Source: Abyssibacter profundi (GTDB taxonomy: Bacteria; Pseudomonadota; Gammaproteobacteria; Nevskiales; OUC007). Taken from it: 64,000 bases of DNA. The stretch lies in contig NZ_QEQK01000005.1 of NCBI RefSeq assembly GCF_003151135.1, positions 1 through 64,000 of the forward strand, read 5' to 3'. The notes below the pieces were generated by a model. It was not told where the DNA came from and did not search any database. It saw nothing but the letters and a program-made list of their open reading frames with translations. A program made the position numbers and the translations under genes. Positions 7,896 to 17,309 of the stretch are shown here, piece by piece (the first letter of the stretch is position 1; each line of letters opens with the position of its first letter).

Positions 7896-8872
7896 TAGCA
7901 ATCTCTCCGGCGCATGCCCGGTCCGGACCGACGTGGGCCATGCTCGGTACACGTTGCTTCATCGCGATCGTCCTCGGCCAGATACCAGCGATCCGGTGCG
8001 CGCGTCGACAGCCGTAACTCCAGGGCCGCCGGGTCATATTGCGTGCTGTACGTCTGCGTCAGGTCGTCCGGTACCGCAAACCCCCGATCGACCGCCTCTG
8101 CCGGGACCGGTAGGCGCAGGGCCTGAAGGTCTTCAGGCGCCAATTGGGGCGTATTATCCGGGCCAAGGGCGGCAATCAGCACCCCGCGCGGCTGACCGTC
8201 GACGGACACCATGACCTCCGCCTGGCGGTAGGTGCGTGATGCGCCGCTGCTGGGCATCGGGGTGCTCAAGACCTCGGGCCAGGGCAGTTGATGTCTGCGC
8301 GTAACCGGCGGCGGTGCTGCGTCGAGCTCGGGTTCGAGGGCCAGGGTCGGCGCGGCCGGTGCCGGGGCAGGCGCCACGGCCAGCGGCTGGGTCTGGAACC
8401 CCGGTGCGCGATCAGGAATCGGTGCCAGGGCCGGCCTGCTCTCAGAGCGGCTAATGCCCGGGGTGCGATGCAGCGCCGTATCGACACCGGTTTGCATCAG
8501 CAGCTGGTTGCCCTGGATTTGCGCCCGCACGGCCGGCCGTAACTCATCCACCGGATAGAAAAAGCCCAGTTCCGGGACTGCGTCGCCGGGGCCGAAGCCG
8601 AGCCCGGCCAGACGCGCGCCTTCGCCGGAGACGAGAATGTCGTCGTTCGCCGTCATGATGACCTCGGCCTGCCCGCGCAGGCCACCGTTCATCACGATGT
8701 CCAGCACGGCATCCACGCGATGATCGCCGCGGCTCGCGGGCAGCATCGGTTGGGCCGGTTGTTCACGAACCGGCTGGTCCAGCGGCTCGTTCAGAATCAG
8801 ATAACGCCAATCGGCGTGCGCAGGCATCGCAAGGACGGCCGCCGCACCTACAGCCAGGACGATTTGTTTCAT
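7895..8872 (-). CDS. exported protein with two usher-N-like modules
   Basis: A 325-residue protein with signal peptide MKQIVLAVGAAAVLAMPAHA; a TTG three codons upstream (8881) is an alternative start. It has no family name I am sure of. Two modules look alike and like the N-terminal domain of fimbrial ushers. The first runs from VLDIVMNGGLRGQAEVIM to VRAQIQGNQLLMQTG. The second runs from AEVMVSVDGQPRGVLI to TQYDPAALELRLST. A Pro/Ala-rich linker (residues ~150-195) joins them. No beta-barrel follows, so this is not an usher. The last 25 residues are Arg- and Cys-rich. It is co-transcribed with the DUF1499 gene and divergent from the GH5 gene. The module assignment is inference. Confidence 0.5.
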   Translation of the reverse strand: MKQIVLAVGAAAVLAMPAHADWRYLILNEPLDQPVREQPAQPMLPASRGDHRVDAVLDIVMNGGLRGQAEVIMTANDDILVSGEGARLAGLGFGPGDAVPELGFFYPVDELRPAVRAQIQGNQLLMQTGVDTALHRTPGISRSESRPALAPIPDRAPGFQTQPLAVAPAPAPAAPTLALEPELDAAPPPVTRRHQLPWPEVLSTPMPSSGASRTYRQAEVMVSVDGQPRGVLIAALGPDNTPQLAPEDLQALRLPVPAEAVDRGFAVPDDLTQTYSTQYDPAALELRLSTRAPDRWYLAEDDRDEATCTEHGPRRSGPGMRRRDC

Positions 8873-8988
8873 GTAATTCAAGCGCTTCCAGCGTTGGATT
8901 GCAGTGTATCAGTCGTCTTGGCGGGATGTTGTGCACAATGCCGTGGAGTCGCAAACCCGTGTGTTGCTCCCCCGTCCCCAGGATTCGC

Positions 8989-10134
8989 ATGCTCTTCCAT
9001 CGTCCGCGTCGTTCACCTCATCGGTTCTGTCACTGGATTGTCCTGCTGCTGGGTGCCGCCTCGCTTGTTGGCTGCGACCGATGGCGCGCAGACACCGCGC
9101 CGTCGCCTGCCCTGGTCGCCGCGCTCGCCCAGGGTGTCAACCTGTCGCATTGGTGGACCGGGCCTGCGCCCAATGCGGTGATTCGCTCGGCCCATGCCAT
9201 GAGCCCGCAGGATCTGGCGGCCGTCAGGGCGCAGGGGTTTGGGCATGTCCGCTTGCCCATCGAACCGATGCGCATCTTCGATCCGGCCCGCCCGTCCGTG
9301 CTGCTACAGGACCGGCTGTCGAATCTGCGAGCCGATCTTGATCGCATCATCGCGGCCGATCTGGCGGTTATTCTCGCCATTCAGATGGATTCAGCGGCCA
9401 AGCAACGGCTGTTCGCCAGTGGGGGAAAGGCCTCGGTGCTGGCTGCGCAATGGGCTCAGCTGGCCAGCCAACTGTCCGATCTGCCCGTTGACCGGCTGGT
9501 CTTCGAGATTCTGAACGAACCCGAAATCGACAACCCCTGGGCCTGGGCGCCGATGCAGCGGCAGTTGCTGGAGACCATTCGCGGCGAGGCGCCACGTCAC
9601 ACGGTATTGGTCAGCGGCGCGCATTATTCCGATCCGGTGGACCTGGCCATGCTGGCCCCGCTGCCGGATCGCAATGTGATCTACGGCTTTCATTTCTACA
9701 CCCCGCACAATTTCACCCACCAGGGCGCGGACTGGGGTTGGGAGATGTGGCAACGGATGCGAGATTTGCCCTATCCCAGCTCGTTGGACGCGGTTGCAGA
9801 TGCTGCCGAGCGAGCCGACCCCGGCGCGCGTCCGCATGTCGAACACTACGGCCGGCAGCGCTGGACCCGCGACAAACTGGCGGCTCAGATCGAACTGGTG
9901 GCGCAGTGGGCCGGGCAGTACGACCTGGTCGTGCAATGCACCGAATTCGGCGTGATCCAACAAGCACCGGCGTCCGATAGGGCCCGCTGGTTGCGCGACG
10001 CGCGCGGGCTGATCGAGGGCGCTGGTTTCGGCTGGACGGTGTGGGATCTCACCGGCACGTTTGCCATTGCCAACCGGGACCAGGGGCAGCTGCGATTCGA
10101 TCCACAGGCGCTGGAGGCCTTGGCCGCCCGATAG
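8989..10134 (+). CDS. glycoside hydrolase family 5 (cellulase-like) lipoprotein
   Basis: A 381-residue protein with a lipoprotein signal ending in LLGAASLVG-C. The catalytic (beta/alpha)8 domain starts at GVNLSHWW and shows the GH5 hallmarks. These are RLPIEP after strand 2, the acid/base Glu177 in FEILNEPEID, YGFHFYTPHNF, and a probable nucleophile Glu319 in CTEFGV. GH5 enzymes hydrolyse beta-1,4- or beta-1,3-glucans and mannans; the exact substrate cannot be read. The chosen ATG at 8989 places the hydrophobic signal directly after HRPRRSPHRFCHW; upstream frames are open but lack signal features. No other carbohydrate genes are adjacent, so a role in remodelling an envelope or exogenous glucan is only a guess. 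Confidence 0.85.
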   Translation: MLFHRPRRSPHRFCHWIVLLLGAASLVGCDRWRADTAPSPALVAALAQGVNLSHWWTGPAPNAVIRSAHAMSPQDLAAVRAQGFGHVRLPIEPMRIFDPARPSVLLQDRLSNLRADLDRIIAADLAVILAIQMDSAAKQRLFASGGKASVLAAQWAQLASQLSDLPVDRLVFEILNEPEIDNPWAWAPMQRQLLETIRGEAPRHTVLVSGAHYSDPVDLAMLAPLPDRNVIYGFHFYTPHNFTHQGADWGWEMWQRMRDLPYPSSLDAVADAAERADPGARPHVEHYGRQRWTRDKLAAQIELVAQWAGQYDLVVQCTEFGVIQQAPASDRARWLRDARGLIEGAGFGWTVWDLTGTFAIANRDQGQLRFDPQALEALAAR

Positions 10135-10169
10135 CGACCTTCTGCAGGCGCGATCGGCGCGGGCGGAGC

Positions 10170-10841
10170 TTAGTCAGAGGGCAGCGTCCGCCCCCAGAAC
10201 CGCATGGTCTTGTTCGTCGACTGCACATCGCCGATATCCGGCCAGGCGTAGCGGCATTGCAGCGGCAGCGGTCGGTAGCCCCGGTTCTCCCAGAATCGCT
10301 CGTTGCCGATGTAGTGGGCGGGTCTGGCCGGGTGGGCGGCCGGACGCTCGACCGCGCAGAACGTGCAGTGCTGCAGGCCCAACGACAGGGCATGCGACTC
10401 GCGCTCCGCAAAGAATCCCAGACCGAGCCCCTGGCCGCGATAGGCCGGCAGGACGACGGATTCGCCAAAGTACAGCCATTCGTCCAGCGGGTGTCCCGCC
10501 TGCTGAAACGGCGCCTGCATGTCGGGCTCGGCGGCAGCCAGGGGCAGGGCAGTCGACGCACCGACGATCTTGTCGTTGTCCCTGGCGACAAGTACCAGGG
10601 CCTCTGCACAGTCGAAGTAGGTGGTCAGGTAGCCGCGCTCATACAACAGGCTGCCGTCGTAGAGATACGGCCATTCCCGAAACACGCGGATGCGGATCTG
10701 CGCCAACTCATCAACGAGTTCGCGCGCATCCGGGCCGGCTAGCGATTGGATTTTCAGGCTGCTCACCGCGGTATTTTCGCCGACGGTGCCGTCATGGGCC
10801 AGCACCGATGTCCGGTTCAAGCCGCGGTTTACGCATGGCAT
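10170..10841 (-). CDS. GNAT family N-acetyltransferase
   Basis: A protein of about 223 residues with the GNAT acetyl-CoA site ESVVLPAYRGQGLGLGFFAERE (RGQGLG loop) in its second half. The preceding strands (ALVLVARDNDKIVGASTALPL) and the C-terminal FWENRGYRPLP are typical. The acceptor is unknown. The start is uncertain: ATG at 10841, ATG at 10871 or a GTG just before SSLKIQSL (GTGAGC) are all possible, and similarity seems to begin near the last. It is divergent from the large lipoprotein gene at 10883 and convergent with the GH5 gene. Confidence 0.8.
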   Translation of the reverse strand: MPCVNRGLNRTSVLAHDGTVGENTAVSSLKIQSLAGPDARELVDELAQIRIRVFREWPYLYDGSLLYERGYLTTYFDCAEALVLVARDNDKIVGASTALPLAAAEPDMQAPFQQAGHPLDEWLYFGESVVLPAYRGQGLGLGFFAERESHALSLGLQHCTFCAVERPAAHPARPAHYIGNERFWENRGYRPLPLQCRYAWPDIGDVQSTNKTMRFWGRTLPSD

Positions 10842-10882
10842 GGTTAACCCTAATCGTTCGAGATCCAGCACGGAGCGCTTTG

Positions 10883-13795
10883 ATGTTCATCTCTGCCGAT
10901 ACGCGATTCACCTGCGGCCTGATCACCATGGCCTCGCTTCTCGTCTCAGCCTGCGGGGGTGGCGGGGGCGTCTCGGTCGACGACGGGTCGGCTGGCGATG
11001 TGCTGGCAGCGCCTCTGGGCGTCGAGACGGCCTGTCCGGCATTGAGTCTGTCGACCGCCCAGGCCGTTCCGGGTGCCCGGATCGACATGTCCGGCCTGCC
11101 CGACACCATGGGCGAGGCCAGTATCCGCGTGCTGGGCGAGGATGACGCCGGAGCGTCCGTCGTGAGCGGCCTGCTGCTGACAAGCCAGGGCGACGGATCG
11201 GCCAGTTTTGTCGTGCCGCTGCATCCGGCAGGGACCGCCGACGGTGGTGATGTGGCGCTGGAACTGGGGGACGGGCTGATGCACTGCCCGCCGCAGCCAT
11301 TCACGATCTTGCCGCTACCGCAGGCGCCGGCCGACTATGCGGAGACGGTGCAGGCCACCCTGGCCGACTGGGTGCGTGCCCAGATTCGCGCTCTGGGGCT
11401 GGACCCCGACACCCTGGCCGCTGCCGATGCTGATGACCTGTCGGTGCAGGAGCAGGCGCTACAGCTGGGGCTACAGTTTGCCGTCGATGCCGACCAGGAC
11501 GGCTCCTTTGCGCAGCAGGCATCTGCCGAGTCCGCCGATGGGGACGATCTCTTCGAGCGCTTGCTGATGGCCTCCGGCCTGGAGGCCGAGCTGCAGGCGC
11601 AAACCGATGCCGCCAATGCTTTGACCGGGACCAAGCTGCGTCCGGCTGCACCGGTTTGGAAGCGCCACCGGCACGACGATCACAAGATGGAGTGCGGCAG
11701 CCTGGAGTTCCCGCCGCGCGATATCCAGATCAACTCGGCCGCAGAACTGGCCGCGCGCATGACGGCGGTGCGCAACAGCACCTCGCGACAGGTGCTGGGT
11801 ACGCTGGGGACATTGTTCGGCTCCAGCGAAGTCGCCAATGTGGGCGGGACTGGCGGTGCCTTCGGTAAGGGCAATGCGGTGGTGTTTGTCGTCAACACCG
11901 TCAACGAGGCCCGGCTGGCCAGCGAGCCGCAAATTTTGGGCCGTATGACCGTCATGGCAGATACCGTGATGACCGAAGACCGTCCGGATACCTCGCCGGG
12001 CCAGTGGTCGGCCGAGATCACCGCAAACGGCCGCGCATTCAATCTGGCCAAGGCCAGTGCCCAGGGCATCATCCAGGCCTTGGGGCTGGTGCCGGGGCCG
12101 GTGGGCACGGCGGCCACGTTGGGTGGTTTCGCCTTTAGCAACCAGATCAACGCCGAACTGGACCGGGTCACCCAGGACAGTTGCTTCCGGGTGCGGGCGG
12201 CCGAGTATGGCCCGGTGGATGTGACCGATGAGCGCTACACGGAGGCGTCGCTGATCGGCTCGACCATCGCCTTTACGCGCCATGATGCCTATGTGCCGGC
12301 GGACATCGGCGCCACCGAGCTGCAGATCGACCTCAAGTCGGAGGCCTTTGGCTCGGCGCGGACCATCCGGGAGCTGACGACGGTCACCGTCCGGGAGCAG
12401 ATCATATCGCTGCTCTCCTCGGTCACGGTTGTGGGGCAGCCGGGCGAGACCGTTGAAATTTCGGCCACCGTGGCCAATTCGGAAGATGATCCGGCCGCCT
12501 TTACCGCCGAGACGCTGGGTGGTCGTGGGACCATCACCAACCGCCGATTCGAGGGGGACTTCTTCACCGTCACCGTCGAGACACCGACCGAACGCGAGCG
12601 CTACCCGGTGCTCGTGAAGTTCGTCAGTCAGAACAAGACCGTGCCGGCGGGCACCCCGCTGCGTGAGTCCATCGCCGAAATCACCCTGGACCCGACTGTC
12701 GAGATCAGTCCGTCGGGGGCCTGTCTATTGCCGGGTGGCAATCTGGCGTTGGAGGCGACGCTCAATGGATTCGATGAAACCGAACAGGCCGTGACCTGGT
12801 CCGCATCGGCCGGGCAAATCGTCAACGCGCAGGATTTGACGGCCACCTACGAGGCGCCGGGGTCGACGCAGTCGGTCACGATTACGGTTCGGGCGGATGC
12901 AGATCCGTCGGTGGAGGACAGCATCACCGTGACCGTGGGCAGCAGCTGTATCAAGAAGGTCTGGTACCCGGCGGCGGCCGCGTCGATTGCCGGCAACGGC
13001 ACTTACTCACCCGGTGGCGATGGGTGCCCGGAAGACAACCATGACGAAGACCAGACGATGGAGCTGCTGGTCAATGAAAACGACATTTACACGCCGCCTG
13101 ATGTGCCCCCCGAAAACGCGTTGTGGGCCAATCGGTCCGAGGGGTTCTCGGCCACCTACGGGCATCAGTCGACACGCTATTCGGTGGATGACCGTGGCAA
13201 CGACGATCCGTCGGACGATGTGTGTCGAAGCATCAGCCTGACCGGTGATGTGGATGCCGACGTCAATTATCAGGGGCAGTCGGATGGGACGCTGGCTGCA
13301 TCGTTCAGCCTGACCGGCTCCGGCGAATGCGCAACCTACGCCCACGGCGAAGTGGAATGTGTGAGCCCCGGCCTGCAGCAGGGCTTGCATGGCGTGTTCT
13401 ACACGAACATCACCGCCGAGACCGACATGCGGCTGCTGGGGGAACTGCGTTGCGAGAACTTCCAGGGCAATACCAGCCTGGGGCCGCTGAATATCGTCAT
13501 GACGCGATTCGAGGAGGGCCAGACGCCCTTCGAGCCCAGCGAGCAGCGGGGCACGTCGATCCGGGATCGCAATGGCAATCTGCGCAGCCCGCAGTTGTTC
13601 TCCGCCCAATGCGGTACGGGTAGCCAGGTTATTCCCATCGATGTGCCATTCACGCTCGACGCCCCGGCGGGCACGGAGGATCTGATCGTGTTCAACATCA
13701 CCGGGGCGGCCTTCTCGGCCCTGCAGGCGCCGGCCAATGGCCAGTTCTCGGTGGGCGGCGACATGGCGTTCTCGGTGCGGTTCGTCAACGAATAA
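10883..13795 (+). CDS. large Ig-like-domain surface lipoprotein
   Basis: A 970-residue protein. The ATG at 10883 has GGAG at 10872-10875 and gives a lipoprotein signal (ITMASLLVSA-C) followed by the flexible GGGGG linker typical of surface lipoproteins. The first third is acidic, with a helical region (DPDTLAAADADDLSVQEQAL). A central region resembles a compact globular domain (QVLGTLGTLFGSSEVANVG to NQINAELDRVTQDSCFRV). At least two Ig-like modules follow, including a BIG-like one (ITLDPTVEISPSGACLL to DSITVTVGSSC). The C terminus is Cys-containing and beta-rich. The overall function is unknown; display or adhesion is a guess. A strong hairpin lies 6 bp after the stop. Confidence 0.7.
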   Translation: MFISADTRFTCGLITMASLLVSACGGGGGVSVDDGSAGDVLAAPLGVETACPALSLSTAQAVPGARIDMSGLPDTMGEASIRVLGEDDAGASVVSGLLLTSQGDGSASFVVPLHPAGTADGGDVALELGDGLMHCPPQPFTILPLPQAPADYAETVQATLADWVRAQIRALGLDPDTLAAADADDLSVQEQALQLGLQFAVDADQDGSFAQQASAESADGDDLFERLLMASGLEAELQAQTDAANALTGTKLRPAAPVWKRHRHDDHKMECGSLEFPPRDIQINSAAELAARMTAVRNSTSRQVLGTLGTLFGSSEVANVGGTGGAFGKGNAVVFVVNTVNEARLASEPQILGRMTVMADTVMTEDRPDTSPGQWSAEITANGRAFNLAKASAQGIIQALGLVPGPVGTAATLGGFAFSNQINAELDRVTQDSCFRVRAAEYGPVDVTDERYTEASLIGSTIAFTRHDAYVPADIGATELQIDLKSEAFGSARTIRELTTVTVREQIISLLSSVTVVGQPGETVEISATVANSEDDPAAFTAETLGGRGTITNRRFEGDFFTVTVETPTERERYPVLVKFVSQNKTVPAGTPLRESIAEITLDPTVEISPSGACLLPGGNLALEATLNGFDETEQAVTWSASAGQIVNAQDLTATYEAPGSTQSVTITVRADADPSVEDSITVTVGSSCIKKVWYPAAAASIAGNGTYSPGGDGCPEDNHDEDQTMELLVNENDIYTPPDVPPENALWANRSEGFSATYGHQSTRYSVDDRGNDDPSDDVCRSISLTGDVDADVNYQGQSDGTLAASFSLTGSGECATYAHGEVECVSPGLQQGLHGVFYTNITAETDMRLLGELRCENFQGNTSLGPLNIVMTRFEEGQTPFEPSEQRGTSIRDRNGNLRSPQLFSAQCGTGSQVIPIDVPFTLDAPAGTEDLIVFNITGAAFSALQAPANGQFSVGGDMAFSVRFVNE

Positions 13796-13801
13796 CGCCG
13801 A

Positions 13802-13834
13802 CCGCCCCCGCCTGATCAGCGCAGGCGGGGGCGG
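13802..13834 (+). terminator. strong GC hairpin, probable terminator
   Basis: A perfect 13-bp stem (CCGCCCCCGCCTG at 13802-13814 and CAGGCGGGGGCGG at 13822-13834) with a 7-base loop starts 7 bases after the stop of the large lipoprotein gene. No U-run follows, so efficiency as an intrinsic terminator is uncertain. Confidence 0.6.
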
Positions 13835-13866
13835 GTCTGCGATACTCCGGGCCTCACCCGGATACG

Positions 13867-15144
13867 ATGGTTGTCATGCGCAGACTGCTGCTGCTCACCC
13901 TGTTACTGCCCTCGCTGGCTTCGGCCGAGACCCTGTTTTGCGAGTCCATGCTCGACGTGCGGCGTGGCCGTTTGGTGGACCAGGTACTCGTGACCATTGA
14001 TGCGGGACGGATCGCGTCGGTTGAGGTCGGCGCCGAGGCGGGTGATGCCCGCGTGCTGGAGGGTCTGACCTGCCTGCCGGGCCTGACCGACATGCACACC
14101 CATCTAACCGCGGAGTTCGGCCCCAGAACCTACCTGGAACGGTTCCAGCTCAACCCGGCGGATTATGCGTTTCGTTCGGCGGTCTACGCCGAGCGCACGC
14201 TCATGGCCGGGTTCACCACCGTGCGTGACCTGGGTGACAGCTACAACGTCTCCATCGCCCTCAAACAGGCGATTGCCCAGGGGCTGGTCACCGGGCCGCG
14301 TATTTTTACGGCAGGTAAATCGCTGGCCACCACGGGCGGGCACGCCGACCCCACCAATGGGATGCGGGCCGATCTGCAAGGTGACGCCGGTCCCAAGCAG
14401 GGGGTGATTAACGGTCCGGCGGATGCGCGAAAGGCCGTGCGCCAGCGCTACAAGGATGGGGCAGATCTGATCAAGATCACCGCGACCGGCGGTGTGTTGT
14501 CGGTGGCATCCAGCGGACAGAACGCCCAGTTCAGTGACGAGGAACTGGCTGCGATTATCGAGACGGCCAAGGACTACGGGTTCCACGTGGCCGCTCACGC
14601 CCACGGCACCGAGGGCATGAAGCGAGCGATCCGTGCAGGGGTGACCACGATCGAGCACGGCACCTACATGGATGACGAGACCATCGACTTATTCAAGCGC
14701 TACGGCGCCTGGTACGTGCCCACCATCATTGCGGGCAAGTGGGTGGAGGACAAGGCGCGTGTGGATGGCTTCTTCCCCGAAGTGGTCCGTCCGAAGGCGG
14801 CGGCGATCGGCCCGCTGATTCAGGACACCTTTGGCCGGGCCTACAAGGCCGGCGTCAAGATTGTCTTCGGGACCGATTCCGGGGTGTCCGCCCATGGGGA
14901 CAATGCCTGGGAGTTCGTCTACATGGTCGCAGCCGGCATGCCGCCTGCCGAGGCGATTCGCTCCGCCACCCTCAGCCCGGCCATCGTGCTGGGCCGCGAG
15001 GACCAGCAGGGGGCGATTGAAGCCGGGCTGGTGGCCGACATCATCGCGGTGCCGGGCAACCCGCTGGAAGACGTGGGTCTGCTCAGGGATGTGCGTTTCG
15101 TCATGAAAGATGGCGTGATTTACAAATCGCCAGACGCCAGCTGA
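13867..15144 (+). CDS. exported amidohydrolase (prolidase/imidazolonepropionase-like)
   Basis: A 425-residue metal-dependent hydrolase of the amidohydrolase superfamily. The signal peptide is [19 protein letters not shown] 13876 is an alternative start three codons downstream. The metal-binding HxH is in [11 protein letters not shown], the probable carboxylated Lys in [13 protein letters not shown], the second-shell His residues in [12 protein letters not shown] and [11 protein letters not shown], and the catalytic Asp in IVFGTDSGV. This combination matches the exported prolidase-like group that cleaves Xaa-Pro-type or N-acyl dipeptides, but the substrate cannot be read. It is flanked by hairpins on both sides and appears monocistronic. 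Confidence 0.88.
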   Translation: MVVMRRLLLLTLLLPSLASAETLFCESMLDVRRGRLVDQVLVTIDAGRIASVEVGAEAGDARVLEGLTCLPGLTDMHTHLTAEFGPRTYLERFQLNPADYAFRSAVYAERTLMAGFTTVRDLGDSYNVSIALKQAIAQGLVTGPRIFTAGKSLATTGGHADPTNGMRADLQGDAGPKQGVINGPADARKAVRQRYKDGADLIKITATGGVLSVASSGQNAQFSDEELAAIIETAKDYGFHVAAHAHGTEGMKRAIRAGVTTIEHGTYMDDETIDLFKRYGAWYVPTIIAGKWVEDKARVDGFFPEVVRPKAAAIGPLIQDTFGRAYKAGVKIVFGTDSGVSAHGDNAWEFVYMVAAGMPPAEAIRSATLSPAIVLGREDQQGAIEAGLVADIIAVPGNPLEDVGLLRDVRFVMKDGVIYKSPDAS

Positions 15145-15160
15145 TCGACAGCCGGTGGCG

Positions 15161-15179
15161 GCCCGCCGCTTCGGCGGGC
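15161..15179 (+). terminator. GC hairpin after the amidohydrolase gene
   Basis: Perfect 8-bp stem GCCCGCCG-CTT-CGGCGGGC, 16 bases after the stop codon. No U-tract follows. It is the only obvious structure in the 280-bp gap before sulP. Confidence 0.5.
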
Positions 15180-15424
15180 TGGACGCTGCCCCAGCAATCA
15201 CCGACAATGGTGCGGCGCACAATCGCGGCGTAACGTGCTCATCAGTTGAGACCCCCGCAGCCACGCAACGGTGGCTGTCCGGGCGGGTCCGGCATCGGAT
15301 CGGACCAGTACGTGACGTCTTACAGGACGCCTTCGGACGGGGCGGCTTGTCCAATCATCCTGCGGCCGGGCGGTGACAGCTTCACCGGTCCGGCCTGCTG
15401 CTGTTTTTCTGCCGGGAGTCTGTC

Positions 15425-16945
15425 TTGCTCAACCTGTCGCCTGCCGATCTCAAAACCAATTTGCTCAGTGGTCTGACCGTCGCCTTGGCCATGGTGCCCG
15501 AGGCCATTGCCTTTGCCTTGATCGCCCAGGTGTCACCGCTCACCGGTCTCTACGCCGCCTTCATCGTGTCGCTGATCACCTCGGCCTTTGGCGGGCGCCC
15601 GGGCATGATCTCTGGCGCGACGGGCGCACTGGCTGTCGTGATGGTCGCCCTGGTGGTCGAGCACGGTGTCCAGTATCTGTTTGCAACCGTGGTGTTGATG
15701 GGGCTGCTGCAGTTGCTGTTTGCTGCCGCCCGGCTCGGTAAGTTCATTCGGATGGTGCCGCATCCGGTGATGCTTGGCTTCGTCAATGGTCTTGCCATCG
15801 TGATCTTTCTGGCGCAGTTCCAGCACTTCAAGGTGCCGGCCGCCGACGGGGGCACCACCTGGATGGCGACCGGGCCATTGCTGCTCATGGGGGGGCTGAT
15901 CGCCCTGACCATGGCCATTATTTATTTGCTGCCCAAACTCACGCGAGCCGTGCCGGCCACGCTGGTGGCCATTGTTGTGACGTCGGTATTGGTGATTGGC
16001 GTGGGCATCGAAACCAAGACCGTGGGTGACCTGGGCTCCATCAAGGGCGGCCTGCCGGACTTCGCAATCCCGGCCGTCCCGATGACGTTGGAGACGCTTA
16101 AGATCATCTTCCCCTACGCGCTGATTCTCGCCTGCATCGGCCTGATCGAATCCCTGCTGACGCTGACGTTAATTGACGCCATGACGGACACGCGTGGTCG
16201 ATCCAACCGTGAATGTGCTGCCCAGGGCGCGGCCAATGTGGTCACCGGCTTCTTTGGCGGCATGGGCGGCTGCGCGATGATCGGCCAGAGCATGATCAAC
16301 GTGAACAATGGAGCGCTGCACCGGCTGTCGGGCATCGCCACCGCGCTGTTTTTGCTGTCGTTCATCCTCTTCGGATCGGCTTTGATCGAGCGTATTCCGC
16401 TGGCCGCCCTGATCGGCGTGATGTTCGTGGTGTCGGAAAAGACCTTTGAATGGGGCAGCTTCCGCCTGTTTGGCAAGGTGCCCAAGCCGGATGTCTTCGT
16501 CGGCCTGTTGGTCGCTGGGGTGACTGTGATTGCCGATCTGGCGATTGCCGTGATCGTCGGTGTGATCGTCTCGGCGCTGGTGTTTGCCTGGCAGCATGCC
16601 AAGCGCGTTCGGCTGTCCAGTTCAATTGCGCCCAATGGCCGCAAGATCTACGAGGTCGAGGGCACGCTGTTCTTCGCCTCGGTCACGACCTTTGCCGAAC
16701 AGTTTTCGCCGTCGGATGATCCCGAAGAAGTGGAGATCGACTTCCGCGGTGCGCGGTTAATGGATCACTCCGCCATCGAGGCTGTCAATGCGCTGGCAGA
16801 ACGCTATGACCGCGCCGGCAAGCGGCTGACGTTGCGCCACCTCAGTCCCGACTGTGTGCGACTGCTGGACAAGGCGCAGAAGATGATCGAGGTCGACTAC
16901 AAGGAAGACCCGCGCTACTACGTGGCGGATGACGCGCTGGCGTGA
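15425..16945 (+). CDS. SulP family anion permease with STAS domain
   Basis: A 506-residue inner-membrane protein of the SulP/SLC26 family. The first 390 residues hold about 11-14 membrane segments with the family motifs NLLSGLTVALAMVPEAIAFALIA near the N terminus and GMGGCAMIGQSMINVNNGA in the middle. A C-terminal STAS domain spans about residues 405-500 (EVEGTLFFASVTTFAEQF to ARLMDHSAIEAVNALAERY). Transported anion could be sulfate, bicarbonate or a dicarboxylate. The start is TTG at 15425 with GGGAG at 15414-15418; no suitable ATG precedes the first membrane segment. The 280-bp leader upstream shows no other gene. Confidence 0.9.
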   Translation: MLNLSPADLKTNLLSGLTVALAMVPEAIAFALIAQVSPLTGLYAAFIVSLITSAFGGRPGMISGATGALAVVMVALVVEHGVQYLFATVVLMGLLQLLFAAARLGKFIRMVPHPVMLGFVNGLAIVIFLAQFQHFKVPAADGGTTWMATGPLLLMGGLIALTMAIIYLLPKLTRAVPATLVAIVVTSVLVIGVGIETKTVGDLGSIKGGLPDFAIPAVPMTLETLKIIFPYALILACIGLIESLLTLTLIDAMTDTRGRSNRECAAQGAANVVTGFFGGMGGCAMIGQSMINVNNGALHRLSGIATALFLLSFILFGSALIERIPLAALIGVMFVVSEKTFEWGSFRLFGKVPKPDVFVGLLVAGVTVIADLAIAVIVGVIVSALVFAWQHAKRVRLSSSIAPNGRKIYEVEGTLFFASVTTFAEQFSPSDDPEEVEIDFRGARLMDHSAIEAVNALAERYDRAGKRLTLRHLSPDCVRLLDKAQKMIEVDYKEDPRYYVADDALA

Positions 16946-16979
16946 CAGGCTGGCGCTTGGCCGGTGAGCTGGGGATGGC

Positions 16980-17309
16980 GTGAGCGCGTTTGTCGATTAC
17001 CTGCATGAAGTGTTCGCCGAGTTCGGCGCCATCCGCATGCGGCGCATGTTTGGCGGCTACGGCGTGTATCACGCTGATCGCATGTTTGCGCTCATCGCCG
17101 ATGACACGCTGTATCTGAAAGTCGACGCGCAAACCCAGGCGGATTTCGACGCATTGGACCTACCCGCGTTCGAATTTGCACAGCGGGGTCGTGTGGTACA
17201 GATGTCCTATCGGCTGGCGCCAGATGAGATTTTCGATGATCCCCAGCTGGCCGCCGAGTGGGCGCGTCGAGCCTATGGCGCAGCGGTGCGCGCGTCGGGC
17301 ACGGGTTGA
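16980..17309 (+). CDS. TfoX/Sxy N-terminal domain protein
   Basis: A 109-residue protein that is essentially a lone TfoX-N domain, with the signature RMRRMFGGYGVYHADRMFALIADDTLYLKVDA and the late MSYRLAPDEIFDDP segment. TfoX/Sxy proteins co-activate competence genes in gammaproteobacteria, but the single-domain forms are mostly uncharacterised. The start is GTG at 16980 with GGGGA at 16971-16975 just upstream. It runs convergent into the GGDEF gene and shares its last 37 bp with the end of that gene. The competence-related comF gene is in the same window but 15 kb away. Confidence 0.85.
   Translation: MSAFVDYLHEVFAEFGAIRMRRMFGGYGVYHADRMFALIADDTLYLKVDAQTQADFDALDLPAFEFAQRGRVVQMSYRLAPDEIFDDPQLAAEWARRAYGAAVRASGTG

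Noticed and set aside
10061-10882. Upstream extension of the large lipoprotein frame
   Set aside because: It runs through the GNAT gene in another frame; the lipobox and RBS place the start at 10883.
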